Assembly (NCBI GenBank): GCA_959018045.1
Contig: CAUEJN010000012.1
Span: 1-25,207, forward strand
Direction of reading: 5' to 3'
Source of the DNA: an uncultured Butyricicoccus sp.
Lineage (GTDB): Bacteria; Bacillota; Clostridia; Oscillospirales; Butyricicoccaceae
Length of the DNA: 25,207 nt
Position numbers and translations under genes: made by a program. The notes under the pieces are model-generated. The model searched no databases, was not told where the DNA came from, and saw only the letters and a program-made list of their open reading frames with translations. This document shows, in pieces, positions 22,547 to 25,207 of this stretch (position 1 is the stretch's first letter; each line of letters opens with the position of its first letter).

Positions 22547-23911
22547 TTATTTTCCCACGCAGAAATTCGCGAAGATATGATCTACGATATCATTCTGAAC
22601 ACTCTGACCGGTCAGCTCTCCCAGACTCTCAATCGCGCCCTCGATATCATATACCACGGCATCGGGCGAAAAACCGGCTTTTAAATGTTCCGCAGCCAAT
22701 TCCAATCGTTCCGCAGTCCGTTTTAAGGTCTCCGCCTGACGGATATTGGTAATCAGACCGCCGTCAGAGGGCAGATCGCGCACGCCAGTGAGGGTGAGCA
22801 AGGTGTCGGTGAGTTCGGACAGACCCTCGCGGTGCTTGGCGGACAGGGGTACGACCGCGCGGAAGCAGTCGGACAGCTCTTCCCAGCCATCCGCGCGGGG
22901 CAGATCGGCCTTGTTTAGGATGGCGACAGCGCGGGCAGCGTTTTTGGCTTCGCGCATGACCATGCGGTCTTCCCCACCCACCGGCTTGCTGCCGTCGAAC
23001 ACGGCGAGTACGACACCGGACTCTGCCGCAGTTCGCACGGCGTCACGGGCGCGGGACACGCCGATTTTTTCGACCGGGTCGTTGGTCTCGCGCAGACCGG
23101 CGGTGTCCTGGAGACGGAGCACCAGACCGCCAAGGCACAGCGTTTCCTCGACCGTGTCGCGGGTCGTACCGGCGATATCGGTGACGATGGCGCGGTCGTA
23201 GCCGAGCAGCGCGTTTAAAAGGGTGGATTTTCCGGCGTTGGGACGGCCAATGATGGCGCAGGGCAAGCCCTCGCGCAGCGCACGGCCACGGGAATAGCTC
23301 TCGTGGAGCGTCGTGAGACGGGCGCGCATGTCGGACAGGGTCTGACCGATTTCGGTGAGCGGCAGGTCTTCGATCTCCTCGTCGGGGTAGTCGATGACGG
23401 CAAGGAATTGGGCGCAGACGGCAATGAGACGCTGACGCATGTCGGAGAACTCGGTCGACATGTGCCCGCCGAGCTGGGAAACCGCGAGTGCTGCGGCCTG
23501 TTCGGAATGTGCAGTGACCAGATCGCCGACCGCTTCCGCGGCGAATAAGTCCAGCTTGCCGTTTAAGAACGCACGGCGGGTGAACTCACCGGGTTCGGCC
23601 TGACGCGCACCGAGGTCAAAGAGCGCGGACAGCACGGCCTGTAAGACGGCAGACGAGCCGTGACAGTGAATTTCGGCCATAGGTTCCCCGGTGTAGGTCG
23701 CGGGTGCGGGGAAAAAGACGGCCATCGGCCGGTCGATGACCCGACCGTGAACGGTGAGCACGCCGTAGGTTAGGACGCGGGGCTGTAAATCGCGCGAGCC
23801 GACCGGGGTGAAGAGCGCGCGCAGACAGGACTCGGCAGCATCGCCCGAGATGCGCACAATACCGATCGCACCGCCTGGGGCGGTGGACAGCGCAGCGATG
23901 GTTTGCGCCAT
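22547..23911 (-). CDS. mnmE: tRNA modification GTPase MnmE (TrmE)
   Basis: A 454-residue potassium-dependent GTPase that partners MnmG in wobble-uridine modification. It has an N-terminal tetrahydrofolate-binding domain (TIAALSTAPGGAIGIVRISG), a helical domain, and an inserted G domain. That domain has GRPNAGKST (222-230), DIAGTTRDT (245-253, K-loop/switch I), DTAGLRE and NKADL. The C-terminus FCVGK keeps the catalytic Cys (residue 451). The ATG at 23909-23911 follows GGGAGG by eight bases. The gene is divergent from the 284-residue membrane protein gene, and repeat R9 abuts its stop codon. Confidence 0.97.
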   Translation of the reverse strand: MAQTIAALSTAPGGAIGIVRISGDAAESCLRALFTPVGSRDLQPRVLTYGVLTVHGRVIDRPMAVFFPAPATYTGEPMAEIHCHGSSAVLQAVLSALFDLGARQAEPGEFTRRAFLNGKLDLFAAEAVGDLVTAHSEQAAALAVSQLGGHMSTEFSDMRQRLIAVCAQFLAVIDYPDEEIEDLPLTEIGQTLSDMRARLTTLHESYSRGRALREGLPCAIIGRPNAGKSTLLNALLGYDRAIVTDIAGTTRDTVEETLCLGGLVLRLQDTAGLRETNDPVEKIGVSRARDAVRTAAESGVVLAVFDGSKPVGGEDRMVMREAKNAARAVAILNKADLPRADGWEELSDCFRAVVPLSAKHREGLSELTDTLLTLTGVRDLPSDGGLITNIRQAETLKRTAERLELAAEHLKAGFSPDAVVYDIEGAIESLGELTGQSVQNDIVDHIFANFCVGK

Positions 23912-23948
23912 AGATCGAACCTCCCTGAAAAATACTTGATATCATTTT

Positions 23949-23977
23949 ATTTTACCATAACAGCGTTCCAAATGCAA
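23949..23977 (-). promoter_or_regulatory. Probable mnmE promoter
   Basis: Minus strand TTGCAT, 17-base spacer and TAAAAT preceded by TGG (extended -10), about 40 bases before the start codon, divergent from the promoter at 24031. Confidence 0.6.
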
Positions 23978-24007
23978 AAAATACACACAAAAAGCCCGAA
24001 GAAAAAC

Positions 24008-24036
24008 TGGAACTGCCGGGGAAAGCATGCTATAAT
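24008..24036 (+). promoter_or_regulatory. Promoter of the 284-residue membrane protein gene
   Basis: Perfect TATAAT at 24031-24036 preceded by TGC (extended -10). The -35 position reads TGGAAC, weak, the same design as the remB promoter. Confidence 0.65.
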
Positions 24037-24081
24037 GGGTGGCGTACAGAAAATTGACAGAGTGTGGAGGAACGTGAAACC

Positions 24082-24936
24082 ATGACGTTAAAGAAAGCAT
24101 ATCCGGTGCTGGCGATCGTGCTGGGCGCGGTTGGCGGCGTGCTGCACGGATTGGATCTTGTGCAGGGCTATGACAGCGCCGATCTGCCGACGGGTGCACC
24201 GTGGCTGACGATGTTATACGTATTGAGTGCGATTGCGGTTATTCTATGCGTCGCAGCGGCATTCACCTACCGCAAGACGAGCGACCGATACAAGGCATTC
24301 GAATCCTACCTGACCGGCGGCGGTACGCGGCATAAGACGGTCGCGGTGCTGAGCGGTGAATTGTTCATTGTGTTCGGCCTTGCCGGTTTGTACTATACCA
24401 TGACGCACATCATGGAAATGACCATGTTTGACCGCGTAACCCTCATTCCTCTGTATCTGCTGGCCATTCTGTCGTGCGTGGCTTTCATGCGACTGGGCGG
24501 CAGCGCGGTACGCGGTACGGTGACCGAGGACGACGCGAATATGATCTTTATTCCGATTGCCTGGGCAGCACTTGATTTGGTCAATACCTTTAAGGAGAAC
24601 GGCAACGTGCCGATGGAAGGCAAGTTTGTGTTTGAATTGCTGGCAGCCGGCGGCCTGCTGTGCGCATTGCACGCATACGCAAGATTTTTGTTCTCCACCC
24701 CTCGCCCGCGCCTGCTCGCCGGATTTGCCGGAATCGGTACGGTTTTCGGCCTGACCGGCGGTATCGGTTTGATGATTCAGTATGTTATGACTGATTTGAG
24801 CGACTTGCAGCGCGTCCCGCGTGCGGGCTGCTACGTGATCTGTGCGCTGTGGCTGGCATATCAGCTCAGCCGTATGGCTCTGTCGGATGAACCCGAAGGC
24901 CCGAAGCTCAAAAGAGGGAAGCCGGTCACGGACTAA
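24082..24936 (+). CDS. Polytopic membrane protein of unknown function
   Basis: A 284-residue protein with about eight hydrophobic segments: near residues 8-25, 44-65, 90-108, 115-137, 152-168, 178-200, 203-225 and 235-258. A basic cytoplasmic tail (PKLKRGKPVTD) follows. Conspicuous polar or charged residues near membranes include HGLD in the first helix region, YYTMTHIMEMTMFD and EDDANMIF. I recognise no family and see no catalytic motif. The start is the ATG at 24082-24084 with GGAGG 11 bases upstream; a GTG six codons earlier sits too close to that SD. It is monocistronic with an extended -10 promoter, and repeat R10 begins at its stop codon. Confidence 0.8.
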   Translation: MTLKKAYPVLAIVLGAVGGVLHGLDLVQGYDSADLPTGAPWLTMLYVLSAIAVILCVAAAFTYRKTSDRYKAFESYLTGGGTRHKTVAVLSGELFIVFGLAGLYYTMTHIMEMTMFDRVTLIPLYLLAILSCVAFMRLGGSAVRGTVTEDDANMIFIPIAWAALDLVNTFKENGNVPMEGKFVFELLAAGGLLCALHAYARFLFSTPRPRLLAGFAGIGTVFGLTGGIGLMIQYVMTDLSDLQRVPRAGCYVICALWLAYQLSRMALSDEPEGPKLKRGKPVTD

Positions 24937-25207
24937 GCACCGCACCCAACGCTAAAGCTTTCGCCGGCCTTTCTCGAAAGGCCGCGGAGTCTTGAGGCAG
25001 AGCCTCAAGTCGCATCCCGCAGGATGCGAAATCCCCTTTTTGATTTTCGCCGTGCGAAAATCAACCAAAATAAAAAGACAAAGCGCGTCCGCAGACGCGC
25101 AATCTCTTGGAAAGACCGTCCGAAGGGAAGGTCTTTCCTTTTTGTTTGTTTCGATTGAAACCCGGGGCGGACACCGGGTTTCAAAGGGGAATTTCGCGGC
25201 TTGCGAG
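24937..25207. repeat. Mosaic hairpin repeat, copy R10 (cut by window edge)
   Basis: The boundary AGCACCGCACC overlaps the last base of the preceding TAA stop. Then B (GGCCTTT/AAAGGCC; CTTGAGGC/GCCTCAAG), C (CATCC/GGATG), D (TTGATTTTCGC/GCGAAAATCAA), E (GCGCGT/ACGCGC), no F, G with T-tract, and an opposing D (TTGAAACCCGG type) and start of C at the window end. Confidence 0.88.
25109..25143 (+). terminator. Terminator of the 284-residue membrane protein gene (module G of R10)
   Basis: GGAAAGACCGTCC/GGAAGGTCTTTCC with one mismatch, a 4-base loop, then TTTTT. Confidence 0.8.

Noticed and set aside
1..25207. CRISPR array or tRNA/rRNA genes as an explanation for the repeats
   Set aside because: The repeats are hairpin modules in inverted arms with no regular spacer spacing. 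Stems and loops do not form cloverleafs, and no rRNA, tmRNA, SRP or RNase P RNA signature was seen.

Overview
The window is a chromosomal replication-origin region from a Gram-positive bacterium of moderate GC content. The gene order dnaA-dnaN-yaaA(S4)-recF-remB-gyrB-gyrA on one side and rpmH-rnpA-yidD-yidC-khpB on the other is the classic Firmicutes origin layout. A Noc-type ParB paralogue and Bacillus-style DnaA boxes fit this. The GC level and the Clostridia-type YidC (Lys in the groove) suggest a gut Clostridia of the Oscillospirales/Butyricicoccus type; that taxonomic guess is inference only.

Layout. 1-2.5 kb: a CPA2 cation/proton antiporter and an AT-rich gene for a 63-residue membrane protein. 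2.5-11.3 kb, minus strand: gyrA, gyrB, remB, recF, S4 protein, dnaN. 11.27-11.52 kb: the likely oriC, with perfect DnaA boxes, an AT-rich unwinding region, a DnaA-trio-like TAG run and a near-perfect Noc binding site. 12.0-13.4 kb: dnaA, with a DnaA box next to its promoter. 14.4-17.6 kb, plus strand: rpmH, rnpA, yidD, yidC, khpB. 18.0-23.9 kb, minus strand: noc, rsmG, mnmG, mnmE. This last block has the usual gene order but is inverted relative to the Bacillus arrangement, so it converges on khpB. A second DnaA-box cluster flanking a very AT-rich tract lies upstream of mnmG. The window ends with an unrecognised polytopic membrane protein.

The most striking feature is not a gene. Ten large intergenic regions (about 3.5 kb in all) are filled by one family of mosaic, multi-hairpin repeats. 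Read away from a stop codon the modules come in a fixed order (called A to G here): a boundary motif AGCACCGCA, a short CGCC/GGCG hairpin, a double hairpin, a CGCA-loop hairpin, a TTGA...TCAA hairpin, another CGCA-loop hairpin, a GCGC-rich hairpin and an intrinsic-terminator hairpin. Many copies are two such arms facing each other. Stem sequences differ between copies, but both sides change together so pairing is kept, while loops and linkers stay constant. A nested insert of about 50 nt has entered three copies at different places. I know of no named family with this structure; pneumococcal BOX elements and REPINs are the nearest analogues.

Functionally, the genes cover replication initiation (dnaA, dnaN, oriC), DNA topology (gyrA/B), repair (recF), chromosome segregation and division control (parS, noc), membrane protein insertion (yidC/yidD), RNA processing (rnpA, khpB) and tRNA/rRNA modification (mnmE, mnmG, rsmG).
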